From positions 1 to 64,000 of the forward strand of contig JAIGNY010000445.1 in assembly GCA_020152595.1 (NCBI GenBank): a stretch of DNA of 64,000 nucleotides, in the 5' to 3' direction. Shown piece after piece: positions 1 through 11,039 of this stretch. The notes below the pieces were generated by a model. The model ran no database searches, was not told where the DNA came from, and worked only from the letters and a program-made list of their open reading frames with translations. How positions within the stretch are numbered: position 1 is the stretch's first letter; the number at the start of each line of letters is the position of its first letter. The position numbers and the translations under genes are program-made. The DNA comes from Chiridota heheva (Eukaryota > Echinodermata > Holothuroidea > Apodida > Chiridotidae).

Positions 1-660
1 AACAAGAAATTTTAGAACCTTCCTGTTTACCTTTTTTGGATTACTTTTCAATTTGACATCGGGATGGTGGTTGGACCCTGAGTCAAGGCCGGAAGAATAA
101 CTTTGAAGTGCCTCATATGAGTTAGTACAGTTGATGGAATTGTTAGTTGAGAAGATAGAATCGGAGAAGTTCATAAAGTCACAAGTATTACATATCCAGG
201 TACAGCTAGAATGCATGAGGTCGCTGTATTTTGAGTCATCAATGTTGCAGCACTTAGTGTGGATCCATTGATCACAATTGTCACACTGTACTGCTTTATC
301 AGATCTCCTACACTGGAGTCCACACAGGCCACAAGGAGCCGAACAGTCCGAACAAAACCAATCATTGGTTGATGATGCAAGGGTGTTGTAAGCTGCATTA
401 CTAATGCCTGCACACTTACTATGAACCCACGAATCACAGTCATCGCAACAAATACCTTTCTGGTTACTTTTGACAGATTTGTTGCATTGTTTGCAAGGAA
501 ATGTTGGGGAGGGTCTAGGATTGCTTTCGATATCACCAGAAAGGGTAAGGAATAAGAGGAGTAATTTTCTCTTGTGTGATTTGAATTTTGACAATTTCCA
601 ACTTGATCTGTACGAATGTAATTGCCCATCGATACATAGACATGATAGATAAGTTGTGAA
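1..660 (-). pseudogene. Non-LTR retrotransposon ORF, N-terminal part, with 2A-like motif and PHD-like fingers (cut by window edge)
   Basis: One minus-strand frame stays open from about 655 to the window edge. In order it reads a leucine-rich hydrophobic stretch (about 541-564), the motif SGDIESNPRP at 511-540, then two cysteine/histidine modules. The first has CCDDCDSWVHSKC; the second has CGLCGLQC followed by VQCDNCDQWIHTKC. A hydrophobic run, a 2A-like GDxExNPGP site and PHD-like fingers upstream of an endonuclease and reverse transcriptase is a known layout for invertebrate APE-type non-LTR elements. The 2A site is imperfect: the usual NPGP reads NPRP. Endonuclease and reverse transcriptase would lie left of the window. 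A host PHD protein is less likely because of the 2A-like leader. Confidence 0.7.
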
Positions 661-1284
661 TGTGTGATTTGAATAATCACTCAGACCAAACAAGACAAGG
701 TAGCCAGTTTGTGGTGCAGGGCCAAAATGTCAACTTGCATATTTTGGTAGCCATTTTCACTATTTAATGCTATGAGTGTACCTTGGGTTAATAGCTCATT
801 GGAAAGGCGTTGTCTTGATGTAGGGACTAGTGAGCTTTTTTTTCTTTCTTGAAAACTATGTCTATGTCTTGTGCTCCAAAAAGATCAGTTGTAATATCAC
901 TTGTGGCGATATCCCTTGTGACAATGTTTTGTAGAACTGGTGAATCTTGACAGAACCTCTCTGCCGATTAAAGTTGGTCCATCCTATTCTAGGTCCTTCT
1001 TGATCTTGCCGTTGTAAGAAGAATGCCATGTCGTTTGCTCTCGCATGTTTTGTAGATGGCTCATTAAACTATTAAATGCAGGTGTAGCAAACCACTCTAA
1101 TTTTGTCTTTTTACTTGATGTAGGCTTTGTTTTTCCTTCATTATATTAGCTGGTAATGCATCTTGCAAAAATTGGAGTAGCCTACATCAAGAGGTGTGCT
1201 TTTAGAGGTCTAAACTACTTAATCCAACTCGTTTTTTCTGGACTTCTTTGCCGGCATGCTACCTGTTTTGCATGGAAGCTATCC

Positions 1285-2076
1285 TTACCATTTGATTAAA
1301 CTACTGTCATTGATATATATGTTGTCACATGTGAAATGAACAAACCTGTCACGGACAAAGTTTGGTGGTGTCACTGCCCGTGTCATCTTGTCCAGGGATT
1401 CCAGTGTGTGATGCGATAATGCTGTATCTACCCGCAACAAATGATCATATGAGATAATGTGACCAGCATTGTGAAACAATTGTACCAATTATTTTGATCT
1501 TGTTGCCTGGTGCAAAGTACAACATGCTTTGGGGTCAGTTTTTGTGCCTTGCTGGCATTGTACACAGTATCTTGTCCAATGCTTAAAATAGTACTTTGCC
1601 GCTTTGCTTCTTTTTTATCAATCTCATGCTCAATACTTTCATCTGAAAAGTCTTTCTTCTTCCTCATCATAATCAAGAGCATCTTGTCCTCCAATCAGCA
1701 AGTGAAGGAACATGTAAAGGCTGCCTGGTACACATGAAATAGCATTACCTTCATTTATAGTGAACTCATGATAAACAGGATGCGCTAAGATATTTAAACG
1801 TAGCTTGAGCGCAGTATGAACAACAAATTTCAAGAAATCATCTTGTGTGTGAAATCTTGGTATGGACAAATCATCATCTTCTCCTGTGACTAAGTCCGCA
1901 ATGGGAATATGTTCAAATTTGACTGGCACCATCGGCACTTGCCTGTTCTCAATAGCCTCTGATGGTCGAGAGAGAAAATTATATATGTCATTTGTGTTCC
2001 TCTGAAATTTCTCTTTGAGTGATGAGAGTTTACTTCTGAAAGAGTTTGTGATGTCAACTGACCCTTTCTCTGCCAA
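1285..2076 (-). pseudogene. Decayed multicopy invertebrate ORF (NAGHxISYDxxLRxDTA-type)
   Basis: Three overlapping minus-strand reading segments (2076-1639, 1694-1428, 1488-1285) look like one protein broken by two frameshifts. The first ends with SLYMFLHLLIGGQDALD and an acidic run; the second carries SIGQDTVYNASKAQKLTPKH; the third has FHNAGHIISYDHLLRVDTAL. This order resembles a protein repeated in many copies in marine invertebrate genomes, whose function I do not know; a mobile or domesticated origin is plausible. Further minus-strand segments of similar character continue to about position 900 in shifting frames. No intact start-to-stop frame remains. Confidence 0.5.
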
Positions 2077-2089
2077 GAAACAATATCTG

Positions 2090-3040
2090 TTCCATACCTC
2101 TGAAATTCAAATGAGCCTATTAGTGCAGGAGATTAGCTCCACTTTTTCGCAAATTGGGAAGTTAATGTTTTACATGTATGTTTTTGCAACCATTTTGTTT
2201 TTTGTCATCTTTTTAATATTATGCAAAACATTGTTAAAAACAAACTTTACATCATACCACACTGATAAAAATAAAATGAAAACATGTTTAATGTTTTGAT
2301 ATATGAAATCAAATTTGAATTTATTTGTCTGAAATAGATCCATCATTTTGGCAGCCATTTTGCTTTTATCCGCCATCTTGGTTGGCCCCAAATTATTTAA
2401 AATGTTATCGGAATTCATTATATTGTAATCAAAAATATTAAAAGCAAATTATGAGCTTCTTTTAAAATTTACTTTCATGAATACTTCTTTTCCTCCCCAC
2501 CCCTTTTTTCTTTCCGGCATCTTGGTTTACTGTTATACACGCCCAAAGTCTCCGACATAAACTCTACTTAATTTACATTTAAATCTAAGGAAATGAGATG
2601 TTATGCTTTTATTTTTAATTTTACAGATTATTTTTCGTATTTTTTTTATTTTGGCGGCCATTTTGTTTTAAGGACCATTTTGAATGAGGTGCAGTCATCT
2701 GTAAAGGTGACAGACCAAAAATTCGGATTCAGCACCCCAAAATTATACAAAATAGATGGTATGTCGACTTTTCCCCCAAAATGCCCGTGGAAGCTTACAA
2801 AAGCCGTTTTATTAGATTTGCAACCAGCAACCAGTATAGACGATCGAAAAGAAATACTACGGAATTGTCAAAGGGCCATTGCAGGGATATCAAAACATGC
2901 CAACGCTATTTGAATAACGAATAAGGAACAAATATAAGGTGGGTTTGAATTTACGCACTAAATTATTCCATGAAGAGGCCATTGTAGGTTAAATTTAGAA
3001 CACTTCAATTAATCATAACCGACTGCACACTTTACAACAG
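2090..3040. other. AT-rich stretch without recognisable gene
   Basis: The segment holds recurring short motifs of the form GGCAGCCATTTTG / CCGCCATCTTGG (near 2340-2385, 2510-2525 and 2650-2680). A plus-strand frame at 2593-2913 is open for 106 codons but shows no domain and has low-complexity Phe/Tyr content at its start; I do not treat it as a gene. Confidence 0.4.
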
Positions 3041-3042
3041 GT

Positions 3043-3210
3043 TGTGCAATACCTTCAGCATAATGTCATGGTCCACTATATCAAAGGCGGCGGAAGGATC
3101 TAAAGCCAGCAGAGATGTAATCTGTGCCTAATCATACTACACAATAAATCATTGGTAACTTTTAATAAGACAGTTTCTATGCTGTATTACTCTCTGTATG
3201 CGCTTACATA
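3043..3210 (-). pseudogene. Non-LTR reverse transcriptase fragment (CR1/L2-like)
   Basis: The minus strand reads SLLALDPSAAFDIVDHDIM at about 3110-3055, the conserved block that carries the first catalytic aspartate of non-LTR reverse transcriptases (consensus LLDLSAAFDTVDH). Just upstream, in a shifted frame, is ETVLLKVTNDLLC, the block that normally precedes it. At least two frameshifts separate the pieces and nothing of the YxDD core follows, so this is a short dead fragment. Confidence 0.75.
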
Positions 3211-3287
3211 GTCAGATAGCAATTCATTGGTTTTAGATGATCATTCAGACGTAATAACATCCCTTTTTCGACTATTTTAGATATAAA

Positions 3288-3449
3288 TGGGAGGTTACTG
3301 ATAACAACCCCTTGACCTTCATGCACAAGATGAAGAACAAAAATCAAAGATTACTGAGATGGTACTTGACTCTATGAGAGTATGATTTGAAAATTGATCA
3401 CATTCGTGGAAAAGACGATGTGATACCAGATGCTTTGTCAAGACTATAG
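3288..3449 (+). pseudogene. Ty3/gypsy-type RNase H C-terminal fragment
   Basis: The plus strand reads TDNNPLTF, then QRLLRWYLTL, an in-frame TGA, EYDLKIDHIRGKDDVIPDAL and a terminal TAG at 3447-3449. These are the last blocks of the RNase H domain of Ty3/gypsy polyproteins (the aspartate of TDNNPL and the DALSRL end). The upstream reverse transcriptase is absent. No integrase follows before the LTR-like sequence at 3679. Confidence 0.75.
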
Positions 3450-3678
3450 AGATTCATACGATTGTAGTATATGAAAGATGCATAGGTAAAAATGCTATGT
3501 TTGTATTGTTATCCAGGTTATGTATTATAAGTTATCAGTTTGTCAATGATGTATGCAAATCATACCACCATAAAATACTACGTTGTATGCAGTTCTGCAT
3601 TTGTACATTGTATATCGAGAAATGTACATTTTAAGGAAAGTTTTGATCGCAGGTCTCAACTTTTCTTAAGAGGGCGTG

Positions 3679-3908
3679 TGTTACATTGGACCTTTCATCA
3701 GAGTTCACCGACATTCTAAAGGGAGACGAAAATTGCGCAATCATGACACTATTATTCAGTGCCTGGGTGGCGTAGTTCTACGTTGACTCATGATGACCTG
3801 CTGATCTGCTGATGCAATCTTCTCGATTTGGAACATTATGACAATATATTCTAAAACTAATCATTAATAAAAGGACTACGCCCTACCACGCTTATTTCTA
3901 AAGTTACA
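3679..3908 (+). repeat. Candidate 3' LTR of the gypsy-like element
   Basis: A purine-rich tract (AAGAGGGCG, about 3668-3676) precedes TGTTACATTGG. The segment ends in GTTACA at 3903-3908, giving TGT...ACA limits, and contains AATAAA near 3867. Position directly after the RNase H fragment supports a 3' LTR of about 230 bp. No second copy is seen in the window, so the limits are inferred. Confidence 0.5.
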
Positions 3909-4019
3909 ATACAGTGCTCTAGGCCATCTGGCCTTTGTCACAAACATAAACGATAAAATTAAATGGTACATGATTGAGGTTCTTACAACAAACAATAATC
4001 AAAGAGAAAGAAACAAACG

Positions 4020-5800
4020 TCTTGCTTCCATTGCATGTAAAATAAAGTGTGATAACTGTAAAAATAAGTATTTAGAACTAGCTGATAATAAAGTATTACA
4101 CTTTGATCTAGTTGCGGGTTGAAAGAAATATTTTGGGATAAATTTACAGCAGATTTCAGAAAGGAATGGACATATTAAGAGAAAATGATATTCATCTCCA
4201 ACTTCTTTTAAATTGCAAACCTGACAAAATCCCTATTCATAAGTTCTATTACAATAACGGCCTTCGTTGACTTCAATTTCAAGGCAAGCACATCTGATTT
4301 TGGAAACCAACTTTTTCAGTTTAAAAACTTTATTGAATAATAGGTATGGCTCTGCATAACTTTCTGTTTTAAATTGTGCATAACAACGCAAAGAACTTCT
4401 AGAATTAATATCACTCAACCAGTTATGTCTATCTATATAAAAAAAAACTCGCTGCTTAAAATTTTCATAAAAATGTATAGTAATCCCTTCTCCCTGCCCT
4501 TCCCAAACATTACCAAACCCAGTTTCATACAAAATACTTTTAACATACAGTCCCCATGATATCGCTCCTTTGTTTGATCAGTACTCTTTGTTCTACATAA
4601 CAATGAGTCTGATACTTGTCTGATACCTGTTTTTTTATTTTTATCAAGAGTGAGAAGTCTTAACCAATAAGTTATTTGCTTTAGCATTGTTTGACTTTTA
4701 AGGAAAAGCGACCCAGCTCTCCTAGCACCTAGAGCTACATTATATATGGCATTTGGTGGTTAACCTAAAACATATTTATGAAACGAATTGTAAACTCTTA
4801 TTGTACTTTCATGGGGGACAATATTCCATAACTCAGAACCGTATGTTAAACAAGGCATTATCTTATGATCAAAAATTTGAAGGATATTACTTACAGGTAA
4901 ACCAATAGTTCTAGACAAAAGTTTCTTGAAATTGAACAAAGCAACCTTAGACTTTGAACTCTGTTGAAGTTGGGATTTTAACCATACTCATTTTGGCGTA
5001 AAATTTAATCCTAAATAAAGTTATAGTTATTTACAGTCTCAATAATTTTGCTTTTGAAATAAAAACGTTCACTTCTTGCAATGTGTCCACAAATTCTAAA
5101 AACCATAACCTTCGTTTTATCTGAGTTTACAGTCAAATCATTCTCTTCACCATAATCTTGGAAAACATTCAGTAAACTTAGCAAGGAATAAACATTTTCT
5201 GAAAAGATAACGAGGTCATCTGTATAAAGAAGACAACATATATTATTGTTATTTATAGGAATTCATCGGGTGTTTGTGGACTTCAATCGCTCTTCAAAAT
5301 CATTGATATAAAGTAAAAATAAGTACGGGGATAGATTACAACCTTGTCTCAGACCCCTCGCACAATCAGAATTCTGTCAAACAATGCATTTAAAGCACGC
5401 CTCGGTGTCGTAGGTGAATTTTTGATGATTTCAATTTGAAGACCATCTTTGCCTTGTTTTTGTGAATTGATTGCTTTCTCATCTTCATAAGTTGTAATGT
5501 CGACATCCAAATTATCATCAGAAACTTCCAATGAGGAATACGAAATATCAAAATATACTGTAGATTCGTTAACTTTAAAAAAAAAAAAAGATTTAAAGTA
5601 CTCAAACCATTCTGCCATTCAATAGCTGTAATATCATTTGTATTCTTGTGTGTGGGAGCTTTAAAGAAAGCCCAAAACTTCTTATTGTCTTGCTAAAGTA
5701 AGAAGCTCTTTTGTTTTATTTTCCATTGAATTGAGTTTTCTTGTATGTCTGTATGTAATGAATTTATTATAACTTTTCTTTATATCACAAAAACGTTCCC
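4020..5800 (-). pseudogene. Decayed non-LTR retrotransposon reverse transcriptase
   Basis: Reading the minus strand from 5800 down, the blocks occur in family order: NKKFWAFFKAPTHKN (about 5680-5640), an acidic linker (5618-5349), ARGLRQGCNLSPYLF (about 5365-5320), the catalytic YTDDLVIFSE (about 5225-5195), LTVNSDKTKVMVF (about 5140-5100), a thumb-like region to 4690, and a C-terminal cysteine/histidine module with CQVCNLKE and HFLLICPF (about 4225-4165). Frameshifts and stops break it in several places, so no full-length product is possible. The endonuclease is not visible upstream. The family looks like the clade with a C-terminal CxxC...H...C zinc module; exact clade is uncertain. Confidence 0.8.
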
Positions 5801-6163
5801 GTTATACCAATATGGTGAACAAAATACGGAGCAATAATTCGACAGTGCAATATGATGAAGAAAAGTTGCGATTTTAACAACTCCCTGATACTAACTACCA
5901 TCAAACATGCTATATAGAGGGATGTGTGATTGTATCCGACACTGAAAGTTTTTATCGTAGATGAGAAAGATGTAAATATTCAAAGGCGGAAGAAACTTAC
6001 GAAATATCCATCTTTATGGACCGATTCGTTGTCCAGCTGTACCAGATTATCGCACAAGTGAATTGCAATCTTTGTACATCATTTGGAGTGTGTTTAAACC
6101 GGTATAAATAAACTGGAAGTAAATCAAAATGGATGTTTGAGTGTTTTGCATTGCCTGCTAGAG

Positions 6164-6475
6164 ATGCTTGGTGACGTTGACGACCAGTTTTGGGGTTTCC
6201 TGCCTAACAACCCGAGACGCTTTCACTATTCCCGTGCCGTACTGGTTAACAGTATAGAACTGGCGGCATATCTGCTTGAAAAAACTATAAATGCAAAGTT
6301 CGGAGAGATATCTGAATCATTGGAGGAAGGCGAGATAATTTCCAAAGAGGTTGATGAGGAATCGTCTCTTTATGCCGATTGTTTTTGCAAAAAAACTTTT
6401 TTTGAACAATATTGTGTAAAAAGAAAAAATATATATTTTTGTTATTGTGTATGCAATCGTTTGTATAAAAGATAA
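6164..6475 (+). CDS. Uncharacterised ORF at the left of the Polinton-like relic
   Basis: The frame is open from before 6137, with the first in-frame ATG at 6164, to the TAA at 6473-6475 (about 103 codons). The N-terminal half is ordinary in composition and ends in an acidic patch (SLEEGEIISKEVDEESS). The C-terminal 35 residues are rich in Cys, Tyr and Phe and look like read-through into AT-rich DNA. Position suggests a Polinton accessory gene, but no domain is recognised. Confidence 0.35.
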   Translation: MLGDVDDQFWGFLPNNPRRFHYSRAVLVNSIELAAYLLEKTINAKFGEISESLEEGEIISKEVDEESSLYADCFCKKTFFEQYCVKRKNIYFCYCVCNRLYKR

Positions 6476-6556
6476 GTCATTTGTTAATCGTGTGTATAAA
6501 AGTGATTTAAAAGTGATCTATGTTTAACTTTTTGTGTTCGGTGTATGCATCCTTTA

Positions 6557-6712
6557 ATGGCTTCCAGGTGGCATCGTCGAAGAGGTCAAAATGGTGATTT
6601 TGTCGGTACCGCTTTGGGTATTGGTAAAGCTGCCGCCTTTCTTCTCCCCATTATTATTCTAGCAGTATCTGGCATCATTAAAGGAATAAAAGCCAATAGG
6701 GCTAGACATTAG
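6557..6712 (+). CDS. Small basic, single-membrane-segment protein of the Polinton-like relic
   Basis: Starting at ATG 6557 the frame encodes 51 residues: a basic, Gly-containing N terminus (RWHRRRGQNGD), a hydrophobic segment of about 18 residues (residues 23-43) and a basic tail, ending in TAG 6710-6712. The same frame then continues 14 codons with a Gly/Arg-rich stretch to 6754, so the TAG may be a truncation. Short basic hydrophobic ORFs are frequent between capsid genes of Polinton-type elements; function unknown. Confidence 0.45.
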   Translation: MASRWHRRRGQNGDFVGTALGIGKAAAFLLPIIILAVSGIIKGIKANRARH

Positions 6713-6797
6713 GCACAGAAAGGTCGAGGTCGTGGTGAAGGAAATGTTAAATAAATGTTAAATGTTAATTATAGCCTCAAAACAAACACCATTTGAA

Positions 6798-7385
6798 ATG
6801 TGTAATACAGATTTCAAACACCCCTCGACTTGGGTAATATCTGGCCCTACGTGTAGTGGTTAAACAACTTTTGTCAAAAGATTACTTACGAATGATTTTG
6901 TTTCTCCTGCAATAAAAGAAGTTGAGTGGTATTATGGGGTACCACAAGAAAAAGTATTTAATGATTTGACATGTAACTTATCTCAAGCGGGTGTCGGTGT
7001 CACATTTAAAGTTGATGTACCCGGAAATGAAAATTTCGAAGAAGGAAAAAGAGATCGCCCTACCGCAATTGTGCTCGACGACCTGTTTGGTGCTATAGCT
7101 GATGATAAGAAAAAAAGAAATATTGTTAACGATCTGTTTACTAAAGGATCGCAACATCTAAATGTTACTGTTATTTTGATGGTGCAAAATGTGCTCTTCT
7201 TTATTTTATTTTAAGAAAACAAGACTGTAAACCGCAATGCGCAGTACCTTGTTTAATTTAGGAACAACAGAGATGAGCAAATGATACGTACCATTGAGTC
7301 CCAGATGAATAAGAAGGACTTGTTTCCGGCAGTTTATAAAGATGCCACTGCAAGACCTCACGAGACGATCGGCCAGAGACAATAA
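6798..7385 (+). pseudogene. Polinton-type packaging ATPase (FtsK/HerA family), inactivated
   Basis: One plus-strand frame runs from ATG 6798 to TAA 7383-7385 (about 195 codons) and shows a P-loop lead-in at 6843-6860 (GPTCSG), a Walker B-like block ending in DD near 7075-7082 (IVLDDLF), the FTKGSQHLN block at about 7137-7160 and the later FRNNRDEQ block near 7257-7280. This matches the genome-packaging ATPase of Polintons and adintoviruses. Three in-frame stops kill it: TAA 6861-6863 at the position of the Walker A lysine, TAA 7212-7214 and TAA 7254-7256. No frameshift is needed to follow the domain. Confidence 0.75.
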
Positions 7386-7625
7386 AAAGTTAAATTGAGG
7401 GCTTCTGTATTACACGCGACAATCCAAAGTGATATATATATATATGGCTGACCGAACCGAAATATTCCTACCAATGTTGATACTCGCATTAAGGGGGTAA
7501 AGGGGGTGTAAACGCCATGTTGGATGTTGGTAATGATGAATTTTTCAAATGGTGGACCAAGATTGGCTACAATATTATAAAATGCTATCAAAACGGTACA
7601 AGATCCCTCGCTACCGAAATCCAAC

Positions 7626-8130
7626 ATGAGCACGGATTCCAAGCGAATGTCTGAACGGATGGCCTCATTGTTACGAAGTAAGACAGATTCTCCAGCCATG
7701 GAGAGAGTAGTACACCAAACTTGGGCTAAACTATTAAGATTAGGTCTTGTGACGAAAGATATGAGCCTAATGAACGATGCAGATACCCCCATTCCCGGCG
7801 CAACTATGTTGGATTTGTATTTTTGACAAGACACGTGGTGCGACACTCTTGCTCGTCATTTGGGCCGCTATAAATTTACCGCTAGGCACCGTTAAAAACC
7901 CTGTTTTCATGAAACGTGTGGAATCCTATGAAAGTGGGGCGAAAGATGTGGGACCGACGACTCCTAAACTAAGGTTGAAGGAGAGATTGTCAAGAATTGC
8001 TATTGCGTCAAAAGGCAGGCGAAGATGGACACGGTTCGCAAATATTCCCAAAAAAGAAAATCCCTTACAACGACTAAGATTGCCGGATTTTTTAGAGACT
8101 GTAGAGTACGTGAGTTCCTTAAAAGTATAA
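7626..8130 (+). pseudogene. Uncharacterised Polinton-relic ORF, frameshifted
   Basis: ATG 7626 opens a 66-codon frame (to 7826). A second frame overlapping it (7777-8130) reads on with similar codon use for 117 codons, so one gene with a frameshift near 7790-7820 is likely. The C-terminal part is strongly basic (KGRRRWTRF, KKENPLQRLRLPDF). It lies between the packaging ATPase and the integrase. I recognise no domain; a basic core or minor structural protein would fit its place but is only inference. Confidence 0.35.
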
Positions 8131-8179
8131 AATGCACGATTGCCTGTTGTGGAGGGACAGTGAACGTTGACTTTACAGA

Positions 8180-9627
<1,448 letters not shown>

Positions 9628-9793
9628 GTTGTCGGAAAAGATAAGAAGTGGAAACTTTTCTTCGATAGTTTATGGAATGACATAATTAACAAACCCCTAC
9701 CCGAGAAGACCACGTACGAAAAGCACATTGACAACGTTTGGGCTGAAAAAGCTATAAAATCTAGTTCTTCACCCCAGTGCACACAAACAAGCA

Positions 9794-10099
9794 ATGGCTG
9801 CGGTGGAACAAAACTGGAACTGGGTGCTGCCCAGCAATTTTAAAAGTCAAGGCGGCCATGTTAATTCGTTCTCGGAGTGGCCCACGTTCCTCCCTCAAGT
9901 CAAAAAAGTGCAAGGACAATGGTGTGTATCGGTGGCATCGCTCTCCCTACCCAACGAGTGGAATGTCATCAAAGGAATGGAAGGAGGTCTTGATGTGGTG
10001 ACCCCCATAACAGACCATGGCCAAGCACGCCGTTACCAGAAACGAAAGTTTGAATTTGCAAAAGAGAACGGTAAAGTCGTCTGGGAGGATAATCAATAA
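9794..10099 (+). CDS. Polinton-type minor capsid (penton-like) protein, N-terminal part
   Basis: ATG 9794 opens 101 codons to TAA 10097-10099. The N terminus (WVLPSN, then FLPQV, then SVASLSLPNEWNVI) follows the pattern of the ORF that accompanies packaging ATPases in animal Polinton-like elements, where a LPSN motif is followed by LP...L.G.WEV...I.YP..W. The rest is basic. The usual protein is longer, and downstream sequence to about 10520 is broken by stops, so this is probably truncated. Confidence 0.45.
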   Translation: MAAVEQNWNWVLPSNFKSQGGHVNSFSEWPTFLPQVKKVQGQWCVSVASLSLPNEWNVIKGMEGGLDVVTPITDHGQARRYQKRKFEFAKENGKVVWEDNQ

Positions 10100-10529
10100 A
10101 TGCCTTTGGATTTTGTTGGTAAGGATGTAGGTGCTGATGGTGACGTTTGTGACTTGAAGATTCCCATTCAGGGACACTGATGTTAACAACCCAACTCGGT
10201 ACTTATTGCAGGTGGTATTCACAGAGTGTATGTGGGGAGGGGGTGGGAGGGGGACCTCTACTACGTTATCTCGGGTTCGATAGGGATCAAATAAAATTTG
10301 AATACCGAAAAAGTTTGGCATTCGTGGATGATAGAGATTGCAAATTTGGCCCGCAGTACCAACCAAAACGGTTGTGAAACGAAAAGTTGCTTTGCAACAG
10401 ATCAATCAAGCGATCATAAGAATTGTCGATTCCAGTGGAAATTCCAACTGTTTTTACAGAAATGCTATTCTCGCATTGAATTTTACACGGCATCAAAACG
10501 AGACCAATGACCTGGGAAAGTCGTGAATT

Positions 10530-11038
10530 GTGGCTAGCAACGCGAATGGTGTCGAGTTGTCTCCTGAAGGACAGACAGCTTTCGATTTAACCTCCAATTT
10601 TGAACCGGATCAACGCTACGAATGGGAGTTGGGTGTGCAAGAGGCTATATTCCCACACGATTGGTTGTTGGTGTATATGCAATTCCAAATTTGGTATCGA
10701 TATGACCGATTCCAAAAGTATCGGCAACTACAAAACGGTTTGACCTCGAAGTCGTCTTTGCATCCAAGTTGTTTTTATCAGAAGAGTATCGCAACAGTTT
10801 GAGAGTTACCAGAAACGTCCTCGGGAATATGCCGTATCGGAGGCTTGCTGAAGGCCAAATCAGATTTAAAGGTCGCGGATTTCATCAAAAAGTGACCAGA
10901 AGATCGTATTTTCCACCGCCTACTACCAAGTTGCGAGAGGTTTACGTGTATTGCGATTTTGTCAAGGAGGCCTATACAGGCAGCACACTCACCCGGTACC
11001 TGATACATACCGATGTGGCCAGAGGAAATGTCCGTTAA
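10530..11038 (+). pseudogene. Second capsid-like ORF of the Polinton relic, frameshifted
   Basis: A frame at 10530-10802 begins without an ATG and reads TAFDLTSNFEPDQRYEWELG, similar in layout to capsid-like ORFs of this element class. A second frame (10769-11038) continues it after a frameshift, with a basic Arg-rich middle and TAA at 11036-11038. The end of this ORF is the last coding trace of the relic. Confidence 0.35.
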
Positions 11039-11039
11039 C

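Noticed and set aside
2593..2913. 106-codon plus-strand ORF
   Set aside because: Low-complexity start and no domain or family resemblance; not supported as a gene.
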